Assembly (NCBI GenBank): GCA_964423095.1
Contig: CAYRDI010000030.1
Span: forward strand, 1-25,033
Origin: Micavibrio_A sp964423095
GTDB lineage: Bacteria; Pseudomonadota; Alphaproteobacteria; Micavibrionales; Micavibrionaceae
DNA: 25,033 nucleotides
Direction of reading: 5' to 3'
The first letter of the stretch is position 1. Each line of letters opens with the position of its first letter. The position numbers and the translations under genes are program-made. Shown here piece by piece: positions 6,674 to 13,872 of the stretch. The notes beneath the pieces were generated by a model. The model made no database searches, had not been told where the DNA came from, and worked only from the letters and a program-made list of their open reading frames with translations.

Positions 6674-8038
6674 ATGGCCACCTCCGCCATCGAACAACTT
6701 GCCAAAAACACGAACTGGGGCGTTTTTTCCAAAGCGACCGAACTCAAAAAACGGATCATGTTCGTTCTGGGGGCTTTGCTGGTGTACCGGCTTGGAACCT
6801 ACATTCCCGTGCCGGGGATCGATCCTGTCGTGTGGGAAAGTATTTATGCGCAGCGCGGCGGCGGCATTCTGGACATGTTCAACATGTTTTCCGGCGGCGC
6901 GTTGCAGCGGATGACGATTTTTGCGCTGAACATCATGCCGTATATCTCGGCGTCTATTATCATGCAGTTGGCCTCCGCCATGTCGCCGAAATTAGAGGCG
7001 ATGAAAAAAGAAGGTGAAGCCGGCCGTACGAAGATCAACCAGTTCACGCGCTATCTCACCGTGCTTTTGGCCTCGGTTCAGGCTTATGGTCTCGCCGTCG
7101 GTCTGGAAGGCATGTCCGGCCCGGGCGGTGCGTCTGCCGTAATTGATCCCGGTTTCTTCTTCCGCGCCTCTACCGTCATCACCATTGTCGGCGGGACGGT
7201 GTTCCTGATGTGGCTGGGGGAACAGATCACACAACGCGGGATCGGGAATGGAACATCTCTGATCATCTTCGCCGGTATCGTGGCGGGCCTGCCGCGGGCA
7301 TTGGGATCCGTTCTCGAACTGGGTCGTCAGGGGCAATTCAATCCGCTTGAAATTCTGGGCATTGCCCTCATGGTTGTCGGCGTTATCACCTTCATCGTTT
7401 TCATCGAACGTGCACAACGCCGCGTGGTGGTGCAATATCCCAAACGTCAGGTCGGCAATCAAATGTCGATGGCACAGCAAAACCACATCCCGCTAAAGCT
7501 CAATACGTCGGGCGTTATTCCGCCGATCTTCGCAAGCTCACTGTTGCTGCTTCCGCTTTCGATCGTGAAATTTTCAGGGTTGGAATCAAAGGGCGGCGTG
7601 TTCGCGCAAATCGCGGCATCCTTGCAACATGGTCAACCCTTGTTCATGCTCGCCTATGGCGGCTTGATTGTGTTCTTCGCGTTCTTCTACACGGCGATTG
7701 TGTTTAACCCGCAGGAAAATGCCGATATGCTCCGCAAATATGGCGGCTTCGTCCCCGGTATTCGCCCGGGGAAAAGCACGGCGGATTATCTGGATTATGT
7801 GCTGACCCGCATCACCATGCTCGGCGCGCTTTATCTGGTATTTATCTGTCTGTTGCCGGAACTTTTGATCTCGCATTACGCCATTCCGTTCTATTTCGGC
7901 GGGACGTCGCTGTTGATCGCGGTGTCGGTGACGATGGATACGGTCGCACAGGTGCATTCACACTTGATCGCGCATCAATATGAAGGTTTGATCAAAAAGA
8001 CGAAACTCAAAGGCACGCGCGGCATAGGGAGACGCTGA
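6674..8038 (+). CDS. secY: Protein translocase subunit SecY
   Basis: SecY is the ten-helix channel of the SecYEG translocon in the inner membrane. The product is 454 aa and begins MATSAIEQLAKNTNWGVF. Family landmarks include LVYRLGTYIPVPGID before TM1, the plug region GGGILDMFNMFSGGALQRM, GIGNGTSLIIFAGI in the centre, and the C-terminal tail KLKGTRGIGRR. The two cytoplasmic loops that bind SecA and the ribosome are intact. No convincing Shine-Dalgarno site precedes the ATG. Because a strong terminator lies about 100 nt upstream, secY likely has its own promoter or depends on readthrough; TATAGA at 6654-6659 is a possible -10 but no good -35 was found. adk follows after 3 nt. Confidence 0.97.
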   Translation: MATSAIEQLAKNTNWGVFSKATELKKRIMFVLGALLVYRLGTYIPVPGIDPVVWESIYAQRGGGILDMFNMFSGGALQRMTIFALNIMPYISASIIMQLASAMSPKLEAMKKEGEAGRTKINQFTRYLTVLLASVQAYGLAVGLEGMSGPGGASAVIDPGFFFRASTVITIVGGTVFLMWLGEQITQRGIGNGTSLIIFAGIVAGLPRALGSVLELGRQGQFNPLEILGIALMVVGVITFIVFIERAQRRVVVQYPKRQVGNQMSMAQQNHIPLKLNTSGVIPPIFASSLLLLPLSIVKFSGLESKGGVFAQIAASLQHGQPLFMLAYGGLIVFFAFFYTAIVFNPQENADMLRKYGGFVPGIRPGKSTADYLDYVLTRITMLGALYLVFICLLPELLISHYAIPFYFGGTSLLIAVSVTMDTVAQVHSHLIAHQYEGLIKKTKLKGTRGIGRR

Positions 8039-8041
8039 TCC

Positions 8042-8544
8042 ATGTACCTGATTTTGATCGGTCCGCCGGGGGCGGGTAAGGGGACGCAAGCCAAGATTCT
8101 TGAGGCCGAATACGGCCTCAAACAATTGTCCACGGGGGATATGCTGCGCGCGGAAATCGCGGCGGGCTCCGATCTGGGCAAAAAGGCAAAGGCGATTATG
8201 GATGCCGGCAACCTCGTGTCCGATGACATTATGGTGGACATGATCGCCAACCGGATCGAACAACCGGACTGTGCGAAGGGTGTAATTTTCGATGGTTTCC
8301 CCCGTACGGTGGATCAGGCACAGGCGCTGGACGCCATGCTCGAAGACAAAGGCAAGCAGATTGATGCTGTCATCGAATTCGTCGTTGATGAAGAGGCACT
8401 GGTGGATCGCCTGAAAACCCGTATCCAGCAAACCATCGATGCGGGTCAACCCGTGCGCGGCGATGACAACGAAGAAACGCTGCGCAACCGTTTGAAGGTT
8501 TACCGCAATCAAACCGCGCCGATCCTGCCTTATTATGAATCGGC
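8042..8544 (+). CDS. adk: Adenylate kinase, 3' end lost in assembly gap
   Basis: Adk interconverts ATP + AMP and 2 ADP in the cytoplasm. The visible 167 codons contain the P-loop GPPGAGKGT (residues 7-15), the AMP-binding segment STGDMLRAEI, and the FDGFPRT motif. The LID region is of the short type, without the four-cysteine zinc site, consistent with many alphaproteobacterial enzymes. The frame is open into the run of N at 8545. None of the three frames after the gap looks like an Adk C-terminus, so the last 25-50 residues probably lie in the gap. It follows secY by 3 nt. The truncation is an assembly artefact and not a pseudogene. Confidence 0.93.
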
Positions 8545-8644
8545 NNNNNNNNNNNNNNNNNNNNNNNNNNNNNNNNNNNNNNNNNNNNNNNNNNNNNNNN
8601 NNNNNNNNNNNNNNNNNNNNNNNNNNNNNNNNNNNNNNNNNNNN
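8545..8644. other. Assembly gap of exactly 100 N
   Basis: The run is exactly 100 N, the conventional placeholder for a scaffold gap of unknown size, so distances across it are not reliable. It removes the 3' end of adk. The sequence after it (8645-8776) is non-coding leader of rpsM, with a TTGACA at 8719-8724 but no matching -10 at the usual distance. Confidence 0.98.
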
Positions 8645-8776
8645 TTTCTATAGTGCGGCAAATCTTAAAGCCCGCTACGTCTGTGTTTCGTTTGTAAGCA
8701 TCTGATTTACAAGGCTTTTTGACAGTGTAGGCACTGGTATGACGGTGCCGTTTGAGACCATCAAAAAGGAGAAAAC

Positions 8777-9160
8777 ATGGCTCGTATTGCTGGGGTAAAC
8801 GTCCCCGATAACAAACGTGCGCTGATTGCCCTGACCTATGTTCACGGGATCGGTCGCTTCAAGGCTGCGCAAGTTCTGAAAGCGTGCAACATCGACGAAA
8901 CACGCCGTATGAACAGCCTTTCGGAAGATGAGCTGAACGCCATCCGTTCCGAAATCGACAACAAGGAAAAATACACGATCGAAGGCGACCTGCGCCGTGA
9001 AATTTCGATCAACATCAAACGTCTGGTTGATATGGCTTGCTACCGTGGTCTGCGTCACCGCAAACACCTTCCGGTGCGCGGCCAGCGGACGAAAACCAAT
9101 GCGCGTACGCGTAAAGGTCCGGCCAAACCGATCGCCGGCAAGAAACAGCCGACGAAGTAA
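8777..9160 (+). CDS. rpsM: 30S ribosomal protein S13
   Basis: S13 sits in the 30S head and forms bridges to L5 and contacts with P-site tRNA. The product (127 aa) begins MARIAGVNVPDNKRALIALT, has the helix-hairpin-helix region VHGIGRFKAAQV, and the C-terminal signature GLRHRKHLPVRGQRTKTNAR. A strong AAAAAGGAG site precedes the ATG. As usual in alphaproteobacteria, adk precedes it and rpmJ is absent. Confidence 0.97.
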   Translation: MARIAGVNVPDNKRALIALTYVHGIGRFKAAQVLKACNIDETRRMNSLSEDELNAIRSEIDNKEKYTIEGDLRREISINIKRLVDMACYRGLRHRKHLPVRGQRTKTNARTRKGPAKPIAGKKQPTK

Positions 9161-9176
9161 GGGGAGGATATAGACA

Positions 9177-9569
9177 ATGGCAAAAGCAGCAGCAAAAGCT
9201 CCGGCCCGTAAGGTCAAAAAGAACATCACCACCGGTGTTGTTCACGTTAATGCAACTTTTAACAACACGCTGATCGTGGTTTCCGATGATCAAGGCAACA
9301 CCATTTCCTGGTCGTCTGCCGGTCTGATGGGGTTCAAGGGTTCGCGTAAATCCACGCCGTATGCGGCGCAGATGGCAGCAGAAGATGCAGGCCGCAAAGC
9401 GCAAGAACACGGCGTGAAAGAAGTTTACGTTGAAATCAAAGGACCCGGTTCGGGCCGTGAAAGCGCATTGCGCGCCCTCGGCATGATCGGTCTGAATGTC
9501 CGTTCGATCAAGGACATCACGCCGATCCCGCACAACGGATGCCGTCCGCGTAAACGCCGCCGCGTTTAA
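9177..9569 (+). CDS. rpsK: 30S ribosomal protein S11
   Basis: S11 forms part of the 30S platform near the mRNA exit. The 130-aa product has GVVHVNATFNNTLIVVSD, the GFKGSRKSTPYAAQMAAE segment and the C-terminal DITPIPHNGCRPRKRRRV signature. The N-terminus carries the Ala/Lys-rich leader common in alphaproteobacterial S11. It follows rpsM by 16 nt with a GGGGAGG site. Confidence 0.97.
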   Translation: MAKAAAKAPARKVKKNITTGVVHVNATFNNTLIVVSDDQGNTISWSSAGLMGFKGSRKSTPYAAQMAAEDAGRKAQEHGVKEVYVEIKGPGSGRESALRALGMIGLNVRSIKDITPIPHNGCRPRKRRRV

Positions 9570-9582
9570 TCTTAAAAGAATT

Positions 9583-9614
9583 TGGCCTCACGAAACGGGT
9601 GTTTTGTGGGGCCA
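9583..9614 (+). promoter_or_regulatory. Long hairpin in the rpsK-rpoA spacer
   Basis: Positions 9583-9596 and 9601-9614 form a 14-bp stem with two G-U wobbles and no mismatch, closed by a GGGT loop. It lies 13 nt after the rpsK stop. A CCGG-CCGG mini-stem follows at 9633-9650 or thereabouts. No T-run follows, so it is not a classical terminator. It could be a processing site, an mRNA-stabilising stem or a protein-binding element that sets the rpoA dose relative to the ribosomal proteins. Only the pairing is seen. Confidence 0.6.
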
Positions 9615-9668
9615 GTAACCAGAGGCCGGCTAAGAACCGGATGACGTTCACAAGAAAGGTACTAAATT

Positions 9669-10688
9669 ATGATTCAGAAGAACTGGCTTGAACTGATTAA
9701 GCCCCAAAAAATCGACATCGATCACGGCAGCAACAAAAATGTTGGCAAGATCGTCGCCGAACCGCTGGAACGCGGCTTTGGTTTGACGCTTGGTAACGCC
9801 CTGCGCCGCATCCTGCTCTCCTCGCTGCAAGGCGCGGCTGTAACGGGTATCCAGATCGATGGCGTATTGCATGAATTCTCCTCCATCGAAGGCGTTCGCG
9901 AAGATGTGACGGATGTTGTTCTGAACGTAAAAGCCATCTCCGTGCGTATGCACGCTGAAGGCCCGAAACGTATGCGCGTCTCCGCCGAAGGTCCATGCGA
10001 AGTGACCGCAGGGATGATCGAAGCCGGTGCCGACATCGAAATCATGAACCCCGACCTCGTGATCTGCACGTTGGACAAGGGCGCAAAATTCAACATGGAA
10101 ATGACCGTGAACACGGGCAAAGGATACCGTCCTGCCGCCCTGAACCGTCCGGAAGAAGCACTGGTTGGGCTGATTCCGGTTGACTCCGTATTCTCGCCGG
10201 TTCGTAAGGTGTCCTACGAAGTCGAAGATACCCGCGTTGGCCAGATCACGGACTACGACAAGCTGACGCTGACCATCGAAACCAACGGCGTGATCACGCC
10301 CGAAGATTCGGTTGCGTATGCGGCCCGCATTCTGCAAGACCAACTGCAAGTCTTCATCAACTTCGAAGAACCCGATGCAAAAGAAGCCCGCGAAGAAGCA
10401 GACGAACTGCCCTTCAACCGCAATCTGCTGCGCAAGGTGGATGAACTTGAACTGTCCGTTCGTTCGGCAAACTGCCTGAAAAACGACAACATCGTTTACA
10501 TCGGCGACCTCGTTCAAAAATCCGAAAGCGATATGCTCCGCACGCCGAACTTCGGCCGGAAATCCTTGAACGAGATCAAGGAAGTCCTGACGAATATGGG
10601 TCTGCATCTGGGTATGCAGGTCGAGGGCTGGCCGCCAGAGAACATCGAAGAGCTGGCCAAGCGTCTGGACGACCCGTTTAACAACTAA
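9669..10688 (+). CDS. rpoA: DNA-directed RNA polymerase subunit alpha
   Basis: RpoA dimerises to nucleate RNA polymerase assembly, and its C-terminal domain contacts UP elements and activators. At 339 aa it is full length. The N-terminal domain contains EPLERGFGLTLGNALRRILL (residues about 34-53) and HEFSSIEGVREDVTDVVLNVK. After the linker, the C-terminal domain has LELSVRSANCLKNDNIVYIG and PNFGRKSLNEIKEVL, including the arginine equivalent to E. coli R265 in SVRSANCLK. An AAGAAAGG site precedes the ATG. The spacers on both sides (99 nt before, 142 nt after) are longer than usual and highly structured. Confidence 0.98.
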   Translation: MIQKNWLELIKPQKIDIDHGSNKNVGKIVAEPLERGFGLTLGNALRRILLSSLQGAAVTGIQIDGVLHEFSSIEGVREDVTDVVLNVKAISVRMHAEGPKRMRVSAEGPCEVTAGMIEAGADIEIMNPDLVICTLDKGAKFNMEMTVNTGKGYRPAALNRPEEALVGLIPVDSVFSPVRKVSYEVEDTRVGQITDYDKLTLTIETNGVITPEDSVAYAARILQDQLQVFINFEEPDAKEAREEADELPFNRNLLRKVDELELSVRSANCLKNDNIVYIGDLVQKSESDMLRTPNFGRKSLNEIKEVLTNMGLHLGMQVEGWPPENIEELAKRLDDPFNN

Positions 10689-10701
10689 CCACTACGTGGT
10701 T

Positions 10702-10721
10702 ATCCCGGCGAAAGCCGGGAT
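10702..10721 (+). repeat. REP-like palindrome with GAAA loop, rpoA-rplQ spacer
   Basis: ATCCCGGC (10702-10709) and GCCGGGAT (10714-10721) form a perfect 8-bp stem capped by a GAAA tetraloop and followed by CCACTG. This shape and sequence closely resemble short palindromes that recur in many proteobacterial intergenic regions. That identity is from memory of such repeats and was not checked against a genome. It is part of a chain with hairpins at 10688-10700, 10735-10747, 10754-10768 and 10789-10807. Confidence 0.55.
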
Positions 10722-10788
10722 CCACTGCACCATAGGACATTGTGTCCGCCCCCGTTTCCGATGGAAACATGTTAACGGGAAATACCAT

Positions 10789-10807
10789 GGGACCGATGCG
10801 TCGGCCC
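10789..10807 (+). promoter_or_regulatory. Hairpin just upstream of the rplQ ribosome binding site
   Basis: GGG (10789-10791) and CCGA (10793-10796) pair with TCGG (10801-10804) and CCC (10805-10807), with a bulged A at 10792 and a TGCG loop. It ends 9 nt before the AAAAAAGGAG that serves the rplQ GTG start. It could keep the binding site exposed or mediate feedback; the role is not shown. Confidence 0.4.
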
Positions 10808-10830
10808 GCCACTAAAAAAGGAGAACTGCC

Positions 10831-11301
10831 GTGAGACACGGATTGAAGCAACGTAAACTGAACCGCACATCGCAACACCGCACGGCGATGTTCGCCAACA
10901 TGGCGGCGAGCCTGATTAAGCACGAACAAATCGTGACGACGCTGCCCAAGGCAAAGGAATTGAAACCGATCGTCGATAAACTGATCACGCTCGGTAAAAA
11001 AGGCGGGCTCGCAAACCGTCGTCTGGCCATTTCGCGTATGCGCGATGTGGAACAGGTGGCAAAACTGTTCGATACGCTGGCCACGCGTTATGCAGACCGT
11101 CAGGGCGGCTACTGCCGCGTTCTGAAGGCTGGATTCCGTTATGGCGACAACGCACCGATGGCTGTTATCGAATTGGTGGATCGTGACGTAACGGCAAAAG
11201 GCCAGGATAGCGGCCCTGTGTTCATCGAAAGCGAACATGAAGAAGCGGTTGCCGAAAAGCCCGCAAAAAAAGCGCCGGCAAAGAAAAAAGCGGCGGCGTA
11301 G
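10831..11301 (+). CDS. rplQ: 50S ribosomal protein L17 with a Lys/Ala-rich tail
   Basis: L17 lines the polypeptide exit side of the 50S subunit. It starts at a GTG preceded by AAAAAAGGAG and begins MRHGLKQRKLNRTSQHRTAM, the family N-terminal signature. The L17 core ends near residue 118 (GDNAPMAVIELVDRD). The remaining 38 residues form an extension, first acidic (ESEHEEAVAEK) and then Lys/Ala-rich (PAKKAPAKKKAAA). A 21-codon mini-ORF (10769-10834) ends overlapping this GTG. It is the last gene of the ribosomal superoperon. Confidence 0.96.
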   Translation: MRHGLKQRKLNRTSQHRTAMFANMAASLIKHEQIVTTLPKAKELKPIVDKLITLGKKGGLANRRLAISRMRDVEQVAKLFDTLATRYADRQGGYCRVLKAGFRYGDNAPMAVIELVDRDVTAKGQDSGPVFIESEHEEAVAEKPAKKAPAKKKAAA

Positions 11302-11308
11302 CCAAGCT

Positions 11309-11328
11309 GTCCCTGCGAAGGCAGGGAC
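11309..11328 (+). repeat. REP-like palindrome after rplQ
   Basis: GTCCCTGC (11309-11316) and GCAGGGAC (11321-11328) form a perfect 8-bp stem with a GAAG loop, followed by CCATG. It has the same design as the palindrome at 10702-10721, but a different stem sequence. The two bracket rplQ. Confidence 0.5.
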
Positions 11329-11350
11329 CCATGCCGAAAAAACGAATACG

Positions 11351-11382
11351 AAAACCCCGCCAATCGGCGGGGTTTTTCTTTT
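11351..11382 (+). terminator. Intrinsic terminator closing the ribosomal operon
   Basis: AAAACCCCGCC (11351-11361) pairs perfectly with GGCGGGGTTTT (11366-11376) around AATC, followed by T-rich TTTTTCTTTT. On the minus strand the hairpin is followed by TTTTCG and a later T-run, so it probably also stops panB transcription, whose stop codon is at 11386. Confidence 0.9.
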
Positions 11383-11385
11383 CGC

Positions 11386-12318
11386 TTAAAAGCGTTTCGT
11401 TGCGCGGAGCACCGGATCGAAAAAGCCGGTTTTTTCCGGCAAGGGTTCTGGCAGGGGTTCCAACGACAATTTCATCGGCGGTATTTCTGCGGCCTGAATG
11501 TTTACATCCGGCTGTTTGCCCTCCGTTGTCTGATACATCTGATCTTTGGCGGGGAAGGTGCGCATCCGGACATCGCGGGCGTAATCCGTTACGGCACGGT
11601 CCATCGCAGCGTTCAGATCGGCATAGGTTTTGACGAACTTGGGATACGGGCCGCCGGTAAAGCCCAGCATATCTTCACCCACCAGAATTTGCCCATCGCA
11701 CTGCGCCGATGCGCCGATGCCGATAACGGGACAGGAAACGGCCTTCGTGATGTCAGCGGCGAGCGTTTCAGGAACACCTTCCACAACGATGGCAAACGCG
11801 CCGGCCTGTGCAATCGCTTTTGCATCGGCCAATATTTTTGCTGCGCTTTCCTCGTCGCGTCCTTGGGTTTTAAATCCGCCCATGGTGTTGACGGATTGGG
11901 GTTGCAGCCCCACATGACCCATCACGGGAACGGCGCGTTGGGCAAGGTAGGAGACGGTTTCGGCCATTTCTGATCCGCCCTCCATTTTGACTGCTGCGGC
12001 ACCTGTTTCTTTCATAATGCGCGCGGCGTTATCAAAGGCCGTTTCCTTGCTGCCCTGATAGGTGCCAAAGGGCATATCGATGACAACCATGGCATTCTGT
12101 GTGGATTTTTGAACGGCCCGGCCGTGACGGATCATCATCTCCATATCGGCCTGTAACGTGGATGGTTCCCCGTACAGCACCATGGCCACACTGTCACCGA
12201 CAAGAAGCAGGTCGCAATGAAGATCGAACGTCCTTGCCACCGGTGCCGTATAGGCGGTCAGGCAAACGATGGGTTTTTGGCCCTTGAGGGCCGTGATGTG
12301 ATTGATTGTTTTTCTCAT
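11386..12318 (-). CDS. panB: 3-methyl-2-oxobutanoate hydroxymethyltransferase (PanB)
   Basis: PanB transfers a hydroxymethyl group from 5,10-methylene-THF to alpha-ketoisovalerate, giving ketopantoate for pantothenate and CoA. The TIM-barrel enzyme shows VGDSVAMVLYG (metal ligand D42), DMPFGTYQ (D81), VKMEGG (E113), MGHVGLQPQSVN and the catalytic glutamate E180 in VVEGVPE, followed by IGIGASAQCDGQILV. The family core ends at about residue 265. A Pro/Glu-rich tail of some 45 residues is extra, since most PanB proteins are 260-280 aa. panC is not adjacent. The start ATG has only a weak AGGG 2 nt upstream, so translation may be from a short or leaderless transcript. The gene is convergent to rplQ and divergent from the Do-like protease. 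Confidence 0.95.
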   Translation of the reverse strand: MRKTINHITALKGQKPIVCLTAYTAPVARTFDLHCDLLLVGDSVAMVLYGEPSTLQADMEMMIRHGRAVQKSTQNAMVVIDMPFGTYQGSKETAFDNAARIMKETGAAAVKMEGGSEMAETVSYLAQRAVPVMGHVGLQPQSVNTMGGFKTQGRDEESAAKILADAKAIAQAGAFAIVVEGVPETLAADITKAVSCPVIGIGASAQCDGQILVGEDMLGFTGGPYPKFVKTYADLNAAMDRAVTDYARDVRMRTFPAKDQMYQTTEGKQPDVNIQAAEIPPMKLSLEPLPEPLPEKTGFFDPVLRATKRF

Positions 12319-12408
12319 GGCCCTAAATTAGGCCGGAACGGGACGAAAGGGAAGAAGATTGCGTGGCCGTCACAATATCGCCCAAATCCGGCTCTAAAAA
12401 TATTTACC

Positions 12409-13815
12409 ATGGGAATCAGGGTATTACAGATATTTGCGGCTTTGTTTATCATGATCGGGGCGACCGCCTTTGCGCAAGACCGCATGGTGCCCGAAAGCGA
12501 AGCGCAGATGACGATGTCCTTTGCGCCGATTGTCAAAAAAATCTCTCCCGCCGTCGTCAATATCTACACAAAGAAAATCGTGCAGGAACGCATCAATCCT
12601 TTTATGGCGGATCCGATGTTCGAACGCTTCTTCGGTGATATGGGTGCGCGCGGCCTTTCGCGGGAAAAAGTACAAAATTCTCTGGGCTCTGGCGTGATTG
12701 TCGAACCCGATGGCCTGATTGTCACCAATGCCCATGTGGTCAAGGACGCACAGGAAATTATGGTGGTGTTATCGGATCGCCGGGAATTCGGCGCGAAGGT
12801 GTCCTTGATCGACGAACCTTCGGACATTGCCATTTTGCATGTCGATACAAAGGGCGAATTGCTGCCCCATGCCGCGCTGGAACCTTCCGAACATTTACAG
12901 GTGGGTGATATTGTTCTGGCGATTGGCAATCCTTTTGGCGTCGGGCAGACAGTGACCAGCGGCATCGTCTCCGCATTGGCGCGTTCCACGCTCAACATCA
13001 ATGATTTCAATTTCTTTATCCAGACCGATGCCGCGATCAACCCCGGTAACTCCGGCGGGCCGCTGGTTGCCATGGATGGTGACGTGGTGGGGATCAATTC
13101 GGCCATCTATTCCCGCAGCGGCGGATCTTTGGGAATCGGTTTTGCCATCCCGTCCGAAATGGTGGCCACGGTGATCGCGGCGGAAAAAAGCGGCAACAAG
13201 GGGCGGATCCAACGGGCCTGGGTCGGGATCAATGGCCAACAGGTGACGGCGGATATCGCTGATTCTCTTGAACTTTCGCGCCCCGCCGGTGTGCTCATCA
13301 CATCCATCCATCCGGCCAGCCCGCTTTTGAAGGAAGGGATGCAGGTTGGAGATGTGGTGACATCGGTCAACGACCATAAAATCGACGATACGTCCGAACT
13401 CAAATTCCGTCTCGCCACCGTGCCGCTGGGGCAGGACATAGCGATCAGCGTGTTGCGCAAGGGCACGCCCATGAAGTTTACGGTGAAGGCTACCGCGGCT
13501 CCCGATAAACCCGCACGCGAAACGACGGCCCTTCAAGGTAAGAACCCGCTGGAAGGGGCGAAGATTGCCAACATCAATCCTGCCGTGGCATCTGAAATGA
13601 ACCTGCACGGGGAAGAAGAGGGCGTGGTGGTGATCGAAGTTGCAAACGGGCACACCGCGGCCCGTCTGGTGCAGGCCGGCGACATTCTGGTCTCGATCAA
13701 CAACATGCCCATCAAAACGGTCAAGGATGTCACCAAGGCGTTGCAAGTGGCCAAAGGCGGCTTTGCGCTGGTGGTGGATCGGGCCGGACAAAAAACCCAG
13801 ATCGTCATTCGCTAG
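12409..13815 (+). CDS. Do-like periplasmic serine protease (DegP/DegQ family)
   Basis: This HtrA-family protease and chaperone degrades or refolds misfolded periplasmic proteins. The open frame extends upstream across panB, but the ATG at 12409 gives a clean Sec signal peptide (MGIRVLQIFAALFIMIGATA, cleavage near FAQ-D), so it is chosen (468 aa). The trypsin-like domain has H109 (TNAHV), D139 (SDIAIL) and S215 (GNSGGP), the full catalytic triad. Two PDZ domains follow, at about residues 270-355 (GVLITSIHPASPLLKEGMQV) and 390-465 (GVVVIEVANGHTAARL). No Shine-Dalgarno site is visible. Position directly after the ribosomal operon and before rarA is common in alphaproteobacteria. Whether it is orthologous to DegP, DegQ or MucD cannot be settled from sequence alone. 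Confidence 0.94.
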   Translation: MGIRVLQIFAALFIMIGATAFAQDRMVPESEAQMTMSFAPIVKKISPAVVNIYTKKIVQERINPFMADPMFERFFGDMGARGLSREKVQNSLGSGVIVEPDGLIVTNAHVVKDAQEIMVVLSDRREFGAKVSLIDEPSDIAILHVDTKGELLPHAALEPSEHLQVGDIVLAIGNPFGVGQTVTSGIVSALARSTLNINDFNFFIQTDAAINPGNSGGPLVAMDGDVVGINSAIYSRSGGSLGIGFAIPSEMVATVIAAEKSGNKGRIQRAWVGINGQQVTADIADSLELSRPAGVLITSIHPASPLLKEGMQVGDVVTSVNDHKIDDTSELKFRLATVPLGQDIAISVLRKGTPMKFTVKATAAPDKPARETTALQGKNPLEGAKIANINPAVASEMNLHGEEEGVVVIEVANGHTAARLVQAGDILVSINNMPIKTVKDVTKALQVAKGGFALVVDRAGQKTQIVIR

Positions 13816-13872
13816 GGGATCATCCGGCGAAAGGGACTCGCTTTTTGAGCCCGTTCCCTCTATGTTCCTGTT

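Noticed and set aside
8042..8653. Adk frame continued through the run of N to a stop at 8653
   Set aside because: The gap length is arbitrary, so the frame after it has no meaning, and the residues there do not match an Adk C-terminus.
8719..8747. Consensus -35 TTGACA upstream of rpsM as a promoter
   Set aside because: No acceptable -10 lies 16-18 nt downstream. TATGAC at 8738 is only 13 nt away. The motif is kept only as a note on the gap region.
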